Assembly (NCBI GenBank): GCA_027483795.1
Contig: JAIXTT010000014.1
Location: 16,870-80,869, forward strand
Length of the DNA stretch: 64,000 bases
Direction of reading: 5' to 3'
Source of the DNA: Hyphomicrobiales bacterium
GTDB taxonomy: Bacteria > Pseudomonadota > Alphaproteobacteria > Rhizobiales > Beijerinckiaceae
Shown: positions 24,006 through 31,927 of the stretch, piece by piece
Position numbering within the stretch: the stretch's first letter is position 1
Layout: each line of letters begins with the position of its first letter
Program-made: the position numbers and the translations under genes
The notes under the pieces: generated by a model
Databases searched by the model: none
What the model was told of the DNA's origin: nothing
What the model saw: the letters and a program-made list of their open reading frames with translations, nothing else

Positions 24006-26501
24006 TCAGAAAAGATTTACATCGTTCTTTCCGATCGAGCTGATGTTCCGAATATTGACCACGAAGTCGGCGACACCATCCTTGTTCCAATCGATGGACA
24101 GCATCTGATCCTTGAACGTCAGATCGAAATCGGTTTTCCGAACTCCATCATTTCCCGACCGCAGGATATTGATCTTGTCGACACCGAGCTCGAAGTCGAC
24201 GACCACATCCGAGCTTCGTCTGCCCGATGCCGATACGTTGAACACGAAGATGTCGCGCCCGGCGCCGCCATGGAGTTCATCGGCCGCATCCGCTGCATCG
24301 TGAACGCCGTTCTGATCACCCACGATCGTATCGTTCCCCGCCCCTCCATGAAGCGTATCGGAACCGACCCCGCCTTCGAGGAAGTCGTTTCCGTCGCCTC
24401 CGAAGAGCGAGTCGTTCTCCGCCCCGCCGTTGAGCGTGTCGTTAGCTGCACCCCCTTCGAGGAGATCGTTCCCGACGCCGCCGTCGAGGCTGTCGGTATG
24501 GTTGCCGCCGAAGAGGCTGTCGTTGCCGGCGTCGCCGGAAAGCGTGTCGTTCCCTGTTCCCCCTTCCAGGAGATCGTTCCCCACGCCGCCGTCGAGGCTG
24601 TCGGCATGATCGCCGCCGAAGAGGCTGTCGTTCCCGGCGTCGCCCGAAAGCGTGTCGACGTCCGGCCCGATCGTCGCTTCGCCGTGATGCGTACCGACGA
24701 TGACGGACACGCCTTCCTCGGCGTCCTCGAAGGACACGAAGTCGTTGCCCGCGCCGCCGTCGATCGAATCGCTGCCCGAACCGCCGACGATGACGTCGTC
24801 CCCGTCGCCCCCGAGCAACGTGTCGGCATCCGCCGAACCCACGATCATGTCGTCTCCGGCGAGGCCGGAGATCGAGACCGCTCCTTCCCCCTCGGGAACA
24901 AGATAGTCATCGCCCGCGGTGCCGACGACATTCTCGACTTCCGCGTCGATCGACTGCGTCCCTTTCTTCTTATTATTCTGATCAATCAATTCTTTTAGTT
25001 TACTGACATGGTCTTTATATTCGGTATTTTTTATGCCGACGAGTATTTGATTGAATACTGGAAGACCACGCGTCGTATATCTGATCGACTCTATAGTCCA
25101 GAAAAACAACGAATAATTTTCTAGATTTATACCTCGTTCTTTTACCTCCTCAAATGTCGCGATTCTCTCCAATAGCTCACCCCTTCGTGAATGAGGTACG
25201 TTTTGCCATCCGTAATTCCAAGTGTCGACATGTTCGCGATCCCAACCGTCACGACCCGAATGTTCTCGGTGCGCCTGTTTGTACAATTCAGGAAAAACGT
25301 AGTCTCGGAAATCCTTGAATGCCGTATCGAATGCTTCCAACTTCTCCAACGCATTCTGGCTTAAATGTAGTCTCTCACTGATACCGAATTCCGAACGCAT
25401 AAACGCTGAAATGGATTGAACTGTATTGTTAATCAACAAAGTTCCTGAACCCAAAAACGCCGGAAAATTAGCTGTAGCAAAAAATCCGACACCACCACCC
25501 TGCTGATTCGTGATCGCTCGAAAATTCGAAATTCCGAACCCGATCGATCCGATGCCGGCGACGGCCGAAAAAATGATGTTCAAAAGAAGCAATATTTCAT
25601 TTGTATTCTCATTGCTTTGAACATTCTTATACTTCTCTTTGTTTTCATTGAAAAACGCGATTTGTTGATCAATAAAACGATTGAATGTTCCTTCGACGAT
25701 TTGTTGCCATTGTTTCGTATAATGACTCTGCCCGCGCGCGTTCAGCCAGCTCGCAAGATTTGCTACTTCTTGATACGTATCCAGCATGCCGTGCTTGTTG
25801 TTGCCCGGCACAAAATCACCCAGAAATTCATCGATTTTCGTGGCATGATCGGCCATCGCTCTGATCAATTCCTGGGAATTTCCTGTAATCGTTCCCGCCC
25901 AAAGAATACCAGAAAGCTCTTGAAACCGCTCGGCGGCGGCCTTCAGCTGTAATTTTTTGCTTTCGATCTTATCCTCGGCTGAATCTTTGGCATTTTCAAA
26001 AAGCTGTCCGACAGTTACATGCTTGTTGTCAATTATATTGGCAAATCCGGAGCCCTTATACTTAGACCCCTCAACCCACTCGTCCTTCGCGACAAGATCG
26101 GCGAGGCCGCGCTTGTTCATGAAGTCTTCCCACCGCTTCAGTTGGTGGATGTTTCCGGACTGCTTGATCAGCGCCAGATGTTGCACCATGAACTTGGCGG
26201 ACGCCCAGTCGAGCGCTTTATCGGCCGCCGTCATCAATTCCCGATAGGTCACGACCGGCCGATCCGGTAGCCATTTATCCAATGCGGGATGGTCGACATT
26301 AGATTCCATTACGTAACGATCGAGGTCCCGCCACTTGTCGATACTTTGCGCGAGTCCGGCGAGCCTTTTGTAGGCCCAATCCATCGGCTCGCTGCCGACG
26401 CTCCTATTCTTCCAAGCATGCTTCAAGGTGAAATCGATGTGATTGACGACGTTCTTGTTGAACGAGTTGTCCCAAGACCGATAGTTCCAAAACCTAGACA
26501 T
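24006..26501 (-). CDS. RTX (hemolysin-type calcium-binding) protein with unrecognised N-terminal half
   Basis: 831 residues, AAGGA about 8 nt before the ATG. Residues 1 to about 515 match no family I recognise: mostly helical and polar, Trp-rich at the start (MSRFWNYRSWDNSFNKN), with two hydrophobic stretches (EILLLLNIIFSAVAGIGSIGFGI and a later GVGFFATANFPAFLGSGTLL) that could insert in membranes. Residues about 520-740 are RTX nonapeptides (GGDGDD, GGAGNDFV and others). The end (DIFVFNVSASG, VVDFELGVDKINIL, ending DVNLF) is the serralysin-like C-terminal region carrying type I secretion signals. No HlyB/HlyD/TolC genes are nearby. The 5' two-thirds of the gene is AT-rich and the repeat part GC-rich. 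Secreted toxin, adhesin or enzyme are all possible. Confidence 0.85.
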   Translation of the reverse strand: MSRFWNYRSWDNSFNKNVVNHIDFTLKHAWKNRSVGSEPMDWAYKRLAGLAQSIDKWRDLDRYVMESNVDHPALDKWLPDRPVVTYRELMTAADKALDWASAKFMVQHLALIKQSGNIHQLKRWEDFMNKRGLADLVAKDEWVEGSKYKGSGFANIIDNKHVTVGQLFENAKDSAEDKIESKKLQLKAAAERFQELSGILWAGTITGNSQELIRAMADHATKIDEFLGDFVPGNNKHGMLDTYQEVANLASWLNARGQSHYTKQWQQIVEGTFNRFIDQQIAFFNENKEKYKNVQSNENTNEILLLLNIIFSAVAGIGSIGFGISNFRAITNQQGGGVGFFATANFPAFLGSGTLLINNTVQSISAFMRSEFGISERLHLSQNALEKLEAFDTAFKDFRDYVFPELYKQAHREHSGRDGWDREHVDTWNYGWQNVPHSRRGELLERIATFEEVKERGINLENYSLFFWTIESIRYTTRGLPVFNQILVGIKNTEYKDHVSKLKELIDQNNKKKGTQSIDAEVENVVGTAGDDYLVPEGEGAVSISGLAGDDMIVGSADADTLLGGDGDDVIVGGSGSDSIDGGAGNDFVSFEDAEEGVSVIVGTHHGEATIGPDVDTLSGDAGNDSLFGGDHADSLDGGVGNDLLEGGTGNDTLSGDAGNDSLFGGNHTDSLDGGVGNDLLEGGAANDTLNGGAENDSLFGGDGNDFLEGGVGSDTLHGGAGNDTIVGDQNGVHDAADAADELHGGAGRDIFVFNVSASGRRSSDVVVDFELGVDKINILRSGNDGVRKTDFDLTFKDQMLSIDWNKDGVADFVVNIRNISSIGKNDVNLF
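24439..24654 (-). repeat. Tandem 108-bp duplication in the RTX repeat region
   Basis: Two adjacent 108-bp units (24439-24546 and 24547-24654), highly similar, each coding for 36 residues (four RTX nonapeptides; both units contain NDSLFGG, DSLDGGVGNDLLEGG). This indicates recent unit duplication of the calcium-binding array. Confidence 0.85.
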
Positions 26502-27154
26502 GGGCGCTGTCCTTCAAAAAGGTGAATGCAAAAGCAAAGAAGTACGAACTCGAGGCGCCGTCGACCGGACCAAGAGCGGATCAAGAGTAAGGATTTCAAT
26601 GAGCCCGCCGCGGCGACGACCGACAGGATCGAACGGCGCTCCGGTGCATCAAGCATTCGGATCGCGGTGGATCGCCGTCAGTGGGGCGGGCAGGTCGTAC
26701 GTTCGAGCGCGTTCAGCTCGTATTCGATTTTTGTTTCTTCATCGCCGCTTCCCCCAGATCGCTTTTGCGGTCGTTGCTCGACCGTTGCATGGACGCTCGT
26801 CCAAAAATGAGTGCCGATCAACAAATCACTGGTAGTAATTTTTCTGTCATAGAGAAAAATGCAATCACATGTTTCGTATCCGAGATTGATCGCTTTCTGC
26901 AATTCGAAAAGGTTTTATGTGCAGTGCACAAAAATAACGATTTTGATTATTTTCGTTTATTTCGATGGAGAATCTTCATGCAACTTTGAATTACGTGGTC
27001 TCAAATTGAGTATTGAAATTGGTGCCCAATACGTCTTTCGATTGTGGCCAAGACGCATCCTTTGCCGGGATGCATGGCAGCGCATCTTGCCGGAAGAGAT
27101 CATCGGAAGTTCCTTGCTTGGCGGTCCGGCCGCCCGAAGGTCGGCTTGCGGGGC
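26502..27154. other. Gene-poor, partly AT-rich intergenic region upstream of the RTX gene
   Basis: About 650 bp with no convincing gene. The part nearest the RTX start holds its ribosome site and presumably its promoter. The stretch 26810-27010 is AT-rich (poly-A/T runs such as TTTTCGTTTATTTCG). Short open frames on both strands lack ribosome sites and family features. No tRNA, integrase or insertion sequence is visible. Confidence 0.5.
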
Positions 27155-28027
27155 TCAGGCGGGTTTTACGCGGGCGAGGCCGATGCCGCTGACGGCCACG
27201 ACGACCGCGCCGATCATGGCCGCGGCGGCCGGGACCTCGCCGAAGACCAGGAAGCCGAGAAGCGTCGCCCAGACGATCTGCGTATAGAGCATCGGCGCGA
27301 CCACGGCCGTCGGGGCGCGGCGGAAGGCGCCCGTGGCGAGGATATGCGCGGACGTGCCGAGAACGCCGGCGATCGCCAGCAGACCCAGGCTTTCCAGCGG
27401 CAGGGGCTCGTAGACGAAGGGCAGAGCCGCGCCCGTCAGGACGGTCGCCGAGGCGGCGGACCAGAAGACGGAGGTGAGCGGCGCGTCCTTGCGGCCGACG
27501 AAACGGGTGAGGACGTAGAAGGTCGCGTTGCAGAGCGCCATGAGGAACGGGTAGATCAGAGCCCAAGTGAAATCGGGCGTTCCGGGCCTGAGCGCCACGA
27601 GCACCCCTGAAAATCCGAACAGGATCAGGCCCCATTGGATCGCCCGCGGCTTTTCGCCGAGGAAGGCGAGCGCGATCAGGCTCGCCATCAGGGGCGTCGA
27701 GAAGGTGATCGCATAGGTCTGCACCATCGGCAGCGCCAACAGCGCGAGCGTGATGAATCCCGTGGTACCGATCAGCAGCGCCCCGCGGATGCATTGCCGG
27801 ACGGGATGATGCGTCCGGAACATGCCCGTCCCGAGCAGCGGAACGAGCGCAAGCATGAACAGGACCTGCGCGAGATTGCGCCCGAACAGCACCATGCCGA
27901 GACCGTGACGCGTCGCGAGGATCTTCAGGACGGCGTCCAGCGCCGTGAAGCAGAGCGTGGCGCCCGCCATCATCAGAACGGCGGTTCCCGCCGCCGAACG
28001 CGCGGCGGGCGCCGCCGTCTCCGTCAA
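27155..28027 (-). CDS. DMT-superfamily (EamA) transporter
   Basis: 290 residues with ten hydrophobic segments in two EamA repeats. Examples are GTAVLMMAGATLCFTALDAVLK, LIGTTGFITLALLALPMVQTYAITFSTPLMASLIALAFLGEKP (first repeat) and VVAPMLYTQIVWATLLGFLVFGEVP (second). Such carriers export or exchange small metabolites across the inner membrane. The start is TTG, overlapping the stop of the upstream SDR gene in a TTGA junction; the next Met would cut into the first helix. It is the last gene of a GntR-SDR-transporter operon, so it probably handles a substrate or product of that pathway. Confidence 0.85.
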   Translation of the reverse strand: MTETAAPAARSAAGTAVLMMAGATLCFTALDAVLKILATRHGLGMVLFGRNLAQVLFMLALVPLLGTGMFRTHHPVRQCIRGALLIGTTGFITLALLALPMVQTYAITFSTPLMASLIALAFLGEKPRAIQWGLILFGFSGVLVALRPGTPDFTWALIYPFLMALCNATFYVLTRFVGRKDAPLTSVFWSAASATVLTGAALPFVYEPLPLESLGLLAIAGVLGTSAHILATGAFRRAPTAVVAPMLYTQIVWATLLGFLVFGEVPAAAAMIGAVVVAVSGIGLARVKPA

Positions 28028-28800
28028 CCGAGCATCCTCGTATCGCCGTCGACGGAGATGGCCTGCCCGGAGATGGTGCGGCCGCGGGGGCTCGCCATGA
28101 ACACGATCTGATCGGCGAGCTGCTGCGGCGTCACATACTCCTTGATGGAGGTGAAGGAGAAGGCGATCGTCTCCATCTCCTTGAAGGAAATGCCGCGCTG
28201 CTGCGCCTTCGCTTCCAGAACGCGGCGCTGACGGTCACCCGCCACGAGACCCGGCAGGATCGCATTGACGCGGATGCCGTCGTCGCCGAGCTCGATCGCG
28301 AGCGACTTGGTGAAGCCGATGACGCCCCATTTCGCCGCGGCATAGGGCGACCGCATCGCGAAGCCGTGCTTGCCCGCCGCCGACGAGAGATTGACGATCG
28401 AGGCGTTGGCGCTCTTGCGCAGATGAGGGATGGCGAGGCGCGCACAGTTGAACTGGCTCGTGAGGCAGACCTCGATGCAGCGATCCCAATCCTCGGGATT
28501 GATCTCCTCGACGCGCCCCGTCGGTCCCGCGATGCCCGCATTGTTCACGAGCACGTCGAGACCGCCGAGCCCGGACAGCGCGTCGTCGAACAGGCGCTTC
28601 ACCTGCTCCCGATCCGCGACGTCGGTGCGGGAGGCTGCGAGTGCGGGATCCGACGTCTTCAGCGCCGCAAGCGCACCCTCGTCGACGTCGCAGACATGCA
28701 CCCTCGCCCCTTCGCGCACGAAGGCGCGGGCGATTTCGAGGCCGATGCCGTTCGCGCCGGCCGTGACGAGGACGCGCAGCCCCTTGATGTCGAGATCCAT
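28024..28800 (-). CDS. SDR-family NAD(P)-dependent oxidoreductase
   Basis: 258 residues, classical short-chain dehydrogenase. The cofactor motif is VTAGANGIGLEIA, with an acidic residue after the second strand (VCDVDEG) that favours NAD; then LVNNAGIAGP, the catalytic Ser region IVNLSSAAGKHG, and Tyr-Lys in SPYAAAKWG. The C-terminal GRTISGQAISVDGDTRML is usual. The ATG at 28800 starts the family N-terminus. Together with the 3-hydroxyacyl dehydrogenase and BKACE of the divergent operon it suggests stepwise oxidation of a hydroxylated acid. It follows the GntR gene by 14 bp. Confidence 0.9.
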   Translation of the reverse strand: MDLDIKGLRVLVTAGANGIGLEIARAFVREGARVHVCDVDEGALAALKTSDPALAASRTDVADREQVKRLFDDALSGLGGLDVLVNNAGIAGPTGRVEEINPEDWDRCIEVCLTSQFNCARLAIPHLRKSANASIVNLSSAAGKHGFAMRSPYAAAKWGVIGFTKSLAIELGDDGIRVNAILPGLVAGDRQRRVLEAKAQQRGISFKEMETIAFSFTSIKEYVTPQQLADQIVFMASPRGRTISGQAISVDGDTRMLG

Positions 28801-28814
28801 GATGCCTCCCAGTA

Positions 28815-29555
28815 TCAGTCGCCGTCGGGCAGGCCGCCGCGGGACAAGATGAATTCGGCCGCGCCGGCGATGTCGGCCGCGATCGCGACGCGTGCGGCGA
28901 CCGGATCGCCCTCGCGGATCGCAGCCAGAGCGGCGGCGTGGTAGCCGGCCGCGCCGCCGGACTGCACGCGTTCCGGATTGGCGCGCAGATCGAGATTGAT
29001 CACGGGCCCGACCTTGAGCCAGAGCGCGCGGATGATGTCGATCAAAGCCGGTGATTTCGCAGCGGTATAGACGGCGAAATGAAAGTCCTTGTTGAGCTCG
29101 ACGGCGCGCGAAAGATCCGGGCGCAGGATGCGGCCCTCCGCCGCGAAGGCGGCCTCCCGGTCCGCGATCGCCGCGAGATCGGAGGCGCATCGATGTCTCG
29201 CCGCTTCGGCCGCCGCATAACCTTCGACCTCGACGCGGACGCGCGTGAGGTCCCTGAAACGCGCCGCCGTGAGCACCGGCACGCGGACGGCCCGGTTCGG
29301 CGTCACCTCGAGCGCTTGATCCGCGACGAGTCGGGTCACCGCTTCCCGAATGGGCATCATGGACACGCCGAGCGCATCCGCCGTCGAGCGCAGCGACACC
29401 TTGTCGCCGGGCGTCAGGCGACCGGAAATCAGCAGGTCCGAAAGGCGTTCATACGCCAGATCCGCAAGGGTTTTGCGGCCGAGCGGTGCGCCTTCCGTGA
29501 TGGCGACGGGAACGGTCACGATTCCGGTCCGTTGGTGATGCGGGGGACTCGACAA
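28815..29555 (-). CDS. GntR-family transcriptional regulator (FadR/FCD type)
   Basis: 246 residues if started at TTG 29555; a GTG at 29519 is a shorter option and the true start is uncertain. The N-terminal winged helix shows LADLAYERLSDLLISGRLTPGDKVSLRSTADALGVSMMPIREAVTRLVADQALEV, the GntR signature. The C-terminal all-helical FCD domain has the acidic/His ligand pattern (LTRVRVEVEG, ELNKDFHFAVY, YHAAALAAIREGD) and binds a small carboxylate in known members. It heads the SDR-DMT operon and diverges from the ABC-dehydrogenase-BKACE operon, so it is the likely local repressor of both. Confidence 0.9.
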   Translation of the reverse strand: MSSPPHHQRTGIVTVPVAITEGAPLGRKTLADLAYERLSDLLISGRLTPGDKVSLRSTADALGVSMMPIREAVTRLVADQALEVTPNRAVRVPVLTAARFRDLTRVRVEVEGYAAAEAARHRCASDLAAIADREAAFAAEGRILRPDLSRAVELNKDFHFAVYTAAKSPALIDIIRALWLKVGPVINLDLRANPERVQSGGAAGYHAAALAAIREGDPVAARVAIAADIAGAAEFILSRGGLPDGD

Positions 29556-29579
29556 TCAACGAATTCTTGGTCACGCTAA

Positions 29580-29591
29580 CTGTGATCACAG
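29580..29591. promoter_or_regulatory. Candidate GntR operator palindrome
   Basis: Perfect 12-bp palindrome CTGTGATCACAG in the 139-bp gap between the divergent GntR gene and the binding-protein gene, immediately followed by a second GATCAC half-site. FCD-type GntR proteins usually bind short palindromes of this kind near their own gene. Binding is inferred from position and symmetry. Confidence 0.55.
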
Positions 29592-29694
29592 ATCACGGCA
29601 AGGCCGACGAACGTTCCAAGCAGAGAACGGAGGGGCCCGCCGAGGAAACGGCGCCGTCCGATTCGGACGGCGTCCGCAACAAGGGAGGGACTTC

Positions 29695-30948
29695 ATGTCT
29701 CGCGATATCGACATTTCCCGCCGCGGCCTTCTGAAGGGCGTCGGCGGTGCGGCTCTCGTCGCCGGCATCGGCATGCCCGCGATCGTCCACGCCCAGTCCG
29801 AAGCGATCCGCATCGGTCATCTCACGCCGCGCACGGGCTTCCTCGGTCCGCTGGGCGAATATGCGGTGATGGCCGCCGACCTCGCGGTCGAAGAGATCAA
29901 CGCGGCGGGCGGCGTCCTCGGCCGCAAGATCGAGATTCTGAAGGAAGATTCGGTCAATCCGCAGACCGCTTCGACCAAGGCCGACCGCATGGTGGAGCGC
30001 GACAAGGTCGCCTGCATCGTCGGTGAAATCTCGTCGGCCTCCTGCCTGACCATCGCGCAGGTCGCGCAGCGCACGAAGACTCTGTTCTTCAATACGGGCG
30101 GCAATTCCGACGCGCTCCGTTCGACGGACTGCAAGCGCTACATGTTCCACGTCGAGTCGCAGAACTCGATGTATGTGAAGTCGGTCGGCCGTTCCTTCCT
30201 TCAGGCCGGCATGGTGAAGGGCAAGAAGTGGTACTCGCTGACCGCCGACTACGCCTTCGGCCATGACCTGCTGAAGGTCGCCAAGCGCTTCATGGAAGGC
30301 AACGGCGGCCAGTTCGCCGGCGACGAGCTGATCCCGACCGACGCCACGGACTTCTCGTCCTACCTGCTGAAGATCCGCAATGCGCGGCCCGACCTGGTCA
30401 TCATCAACCTCGCCGGCGCGCAGACCACGAACTTCCTGAAGCAGTATTCCGAATTCGGCCTGACCTTCCCGGTCGGCGGCTTCGGCTTCGACACCGCGCT
30501 CGCCTGGGCGGCGGGCAAGGGGAACTTCGTCGGCACCTGGCCCGTCGTGTGGCACCACCTGCTCGACACGCCCGGCTCGAAGAAGTTCGTCGCCGACTTC
30601 ACCAAGAAGTACAACAAGCCGCCGGAGAACCAGGCTTGGGGCGATTACGTCGCGATGAAGATCGTGGCGCGCGCCATGGCCGAGACCAAGTCGACGGACT
30701 CGACCAAGATCCTCGAATTCCTCGAAAGCGGCGCGAAGTTCGACGTGCTGAAGACCCGCGAGGGCTATTTCCGCAAGTCGGACCACCAGCTGATGCACGA
30801 GATGTACGCGGTCACGGCGCTGCCCGCCGCGCAGATCAAGAATCAGTGGGACATCTTCTCCTCGTCCGGCCCGGTTCCCGGCCCGACCGAGCCGCTCGAA
30901 GCCATCGCTTCGACGCCGGAAGAAGCCGTCTGCACCTTCTCGGCCTGA
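29695..30948 (+). CDS. ABC transporter substrate-binding protein (branched-chain amino acid type, Tat-exported)
   Basis: 417 residues. The N-terminus carries a twin-arginine signal (ISRRGLLKGVGGAALVAG, cleavage after VHA). The mature part has the type I periplasmic binding fold of the LivJ/amide family: IRIGHLTPRTGFLGPLGEYAVMAADLAVEEINAAGGVLGRKIE, later ADYAFGHDLLKVAKRF and LIIINLAG-like stretches. It is first of a five-gene operon (binding protein, permease, fused permease-ATPases, 3-hydroxyacyl dehydrogenase, BKACE), so its ligand is probably the acid those enzymes degrade. A 12-bp hairpin follows its stop. Confidence 0.92.
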   Translation: MSRDIDISRRGLLKGVGGAALVAGIGMPAIVHAQSEAIRIGHLTPRTGFLGPLGEYAVMAADLAVEEINAAGGVLGRKIEILKEDSVNPQTASTKADRMVERDKVACIVGEISSASCLTIAQVAQRTKTLFFNTGGNSDALRSTDCKRYMFHVESQNSMYVKSVGRSFLQAGMVKGKKWYSLTADYAFGHDLLKVAKRFMEGNGGQFAGDELIPTDATDFSSYLLKIRNARPDLVIINLAGAQTTNFLKQYSEFGLTFPVGGFGFDTALAWAAGKGNFVGTWPVVWHHLLDTPGSKKFVADFTKKYNKPPENQAWGDYVAMKIVARAMAETKSTDSTKILEFLESGAKFDVLKTREGYFRKSDHQLMHEMYAVTALPAAQIKNQWDIFSSSGPVPGPTEPLEAIASTPEEAVCTFSA

Positions 30949-30961
30949 TCATCGTCGATCC

Positions 30962-30988
30962 GCGCTCCCCGGACCTTCCGGGGAGCGC
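30962..30988 (+). terminator. Intercistronic hairpin after the binding-protein gene
   Basis: Perfect 12-bp stem GCGCTCCCCGGA/TCCGGGGAGCGC with a CCT loop, without a U-tract. Placed between binding-protein and permease genes, it fits the common arrangement that gives more binding protein than permease by partial termination or 3'-end protection. Confidence 0.6.
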
Positions 30989-31039
30989 TCCCTTCGCCCG
31001 TCCTGCCGCCTTCGAGGGCGGCCCGAATCGGGGTTATCC

Positions 31040-31918
31040 GTGTCGACCATTCTTCTTTTGCAGCAGGTGCTGAACGGCCTGCTCGACGGCGTCTATTACC
31101 TGCTGATCGCGCTGGGCCTGTCGCTGATCTTCTCGCTCGGCGGCATCGTCAACCTTGCGCACGGCGCGTTCTATGCGATCGGCGCCTACATCACCCTCGT
31201 GATCTCGCCCTATGTCGGCTTCGGCGGCGCACTCATCATCTCGCCCGTCGCGGTCGCCCTTTTGGGCATGTTGTTCGAGCGGTTTCTGTTCAAAAGATTT
31301 TATCGAGCGGACCCGATCTTATCCCTGCTGCTGACCTTCGGCCTGTCGCTCGTGGCCGAACAGGGTCTCCGCATGATCTTCGGCGCGCCGCCGCTGTCCT
31401 ACACCATCCCGCAATGGCTGAAGGGGCAGGTGTTCATCGGCGATTTCGTCTACTCCTTCTATCGCACGGTGCTTCTCGGCATCGCGGCGGCCTGCGTCGT
31501 GGCGCTCTGGTTCCTGCTCAACAAGACCTCCTTCGGCCGCGTCGTGCGGGCGGGCGTGCAGAACCCCGACATGGTGGGCGCGCTCGGCATCTCGCTGCAG
31601 CCCTACATGGCGGGCGTGGCCGGCCTCGGCATCGGCCTCGCGGGTCTCGCGGGCGTGCTGCTCGCGCCGATCTATTCCGTGCATCCCGCGATGGGGAACG
31701 AGATCATCACTCCGGCCTTCGTCGTCGTCGTCATCGGCGGTCTCGGCTCCTTCTGGGGCGTGGTCGTGGCCGCGCTTCTCGTGGGCCTCGTGAAGGGCGT
31801 GATGATCGGGATCGGCTATTCCGCCGCATCGACCGCCGCGATCTATCTCCTGATGCTTCTCGTGCTCCTGTTCCGGCCGCGCGGCCTGTTCGGCGAGCGC
31901 ATCACCCGCTTCGAGTGA
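31040..31918 (+). CDS. Branched-chain amino acid-type ABC transporter permease (LivH-like)
   Basis: 292 residues, GTG start with GGGG upstream. About eight hydrophobic helices; the family segments GVYYLLIALGLSLIFSLGGIVNLAHGAFYAIGAY near the start, GRVVRAGVQNPDMVGALGI (EAA-like cytoplasmic loop) and FVVVVIGGLGSFWGVVVAALLVGL near the end are those of LivH permeases. It pairs with the permease part of the downstream fusion to form the heterodimeric channel in the inner membrane. The next start is 9 bp after its stop. Confidence 0.92.
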   Translation: MSTILLLQQVLNGLLDGVYYLLIALGLSLIFSLGGIVNLAHGAFYAIGAYITLVISPYVGFGGALIISPVAVALLGMLFERFLFKRFYRADPILSLLLTFGLSLVAEQGLRMIFGAPPLSYTIPQWLKGQVFIGDFVYSFYRTVLLGIAAACVVALWFLLNKTSFGRVVRAGVQNPDMVGALGISLQPYMAGVAGLGIGLAGLAGVLLAPIYSVHPAMGNEIITPAFVVVVIGGLGSFWGVVVAALLVGLVKGVMIGIGYSAASTAAIYLLMLLVLLFRPRGLFGERITRFE

Positions 31919-31927
31919 GCGCACGCC

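Noticed and set aside
26681..26989. 102-codon open frame upstream of the RTX gene, considered as an RTX activator or immunity protein
   Set aside because: No ribosome site or recognisable domain; two competing frames cover the same stretch.
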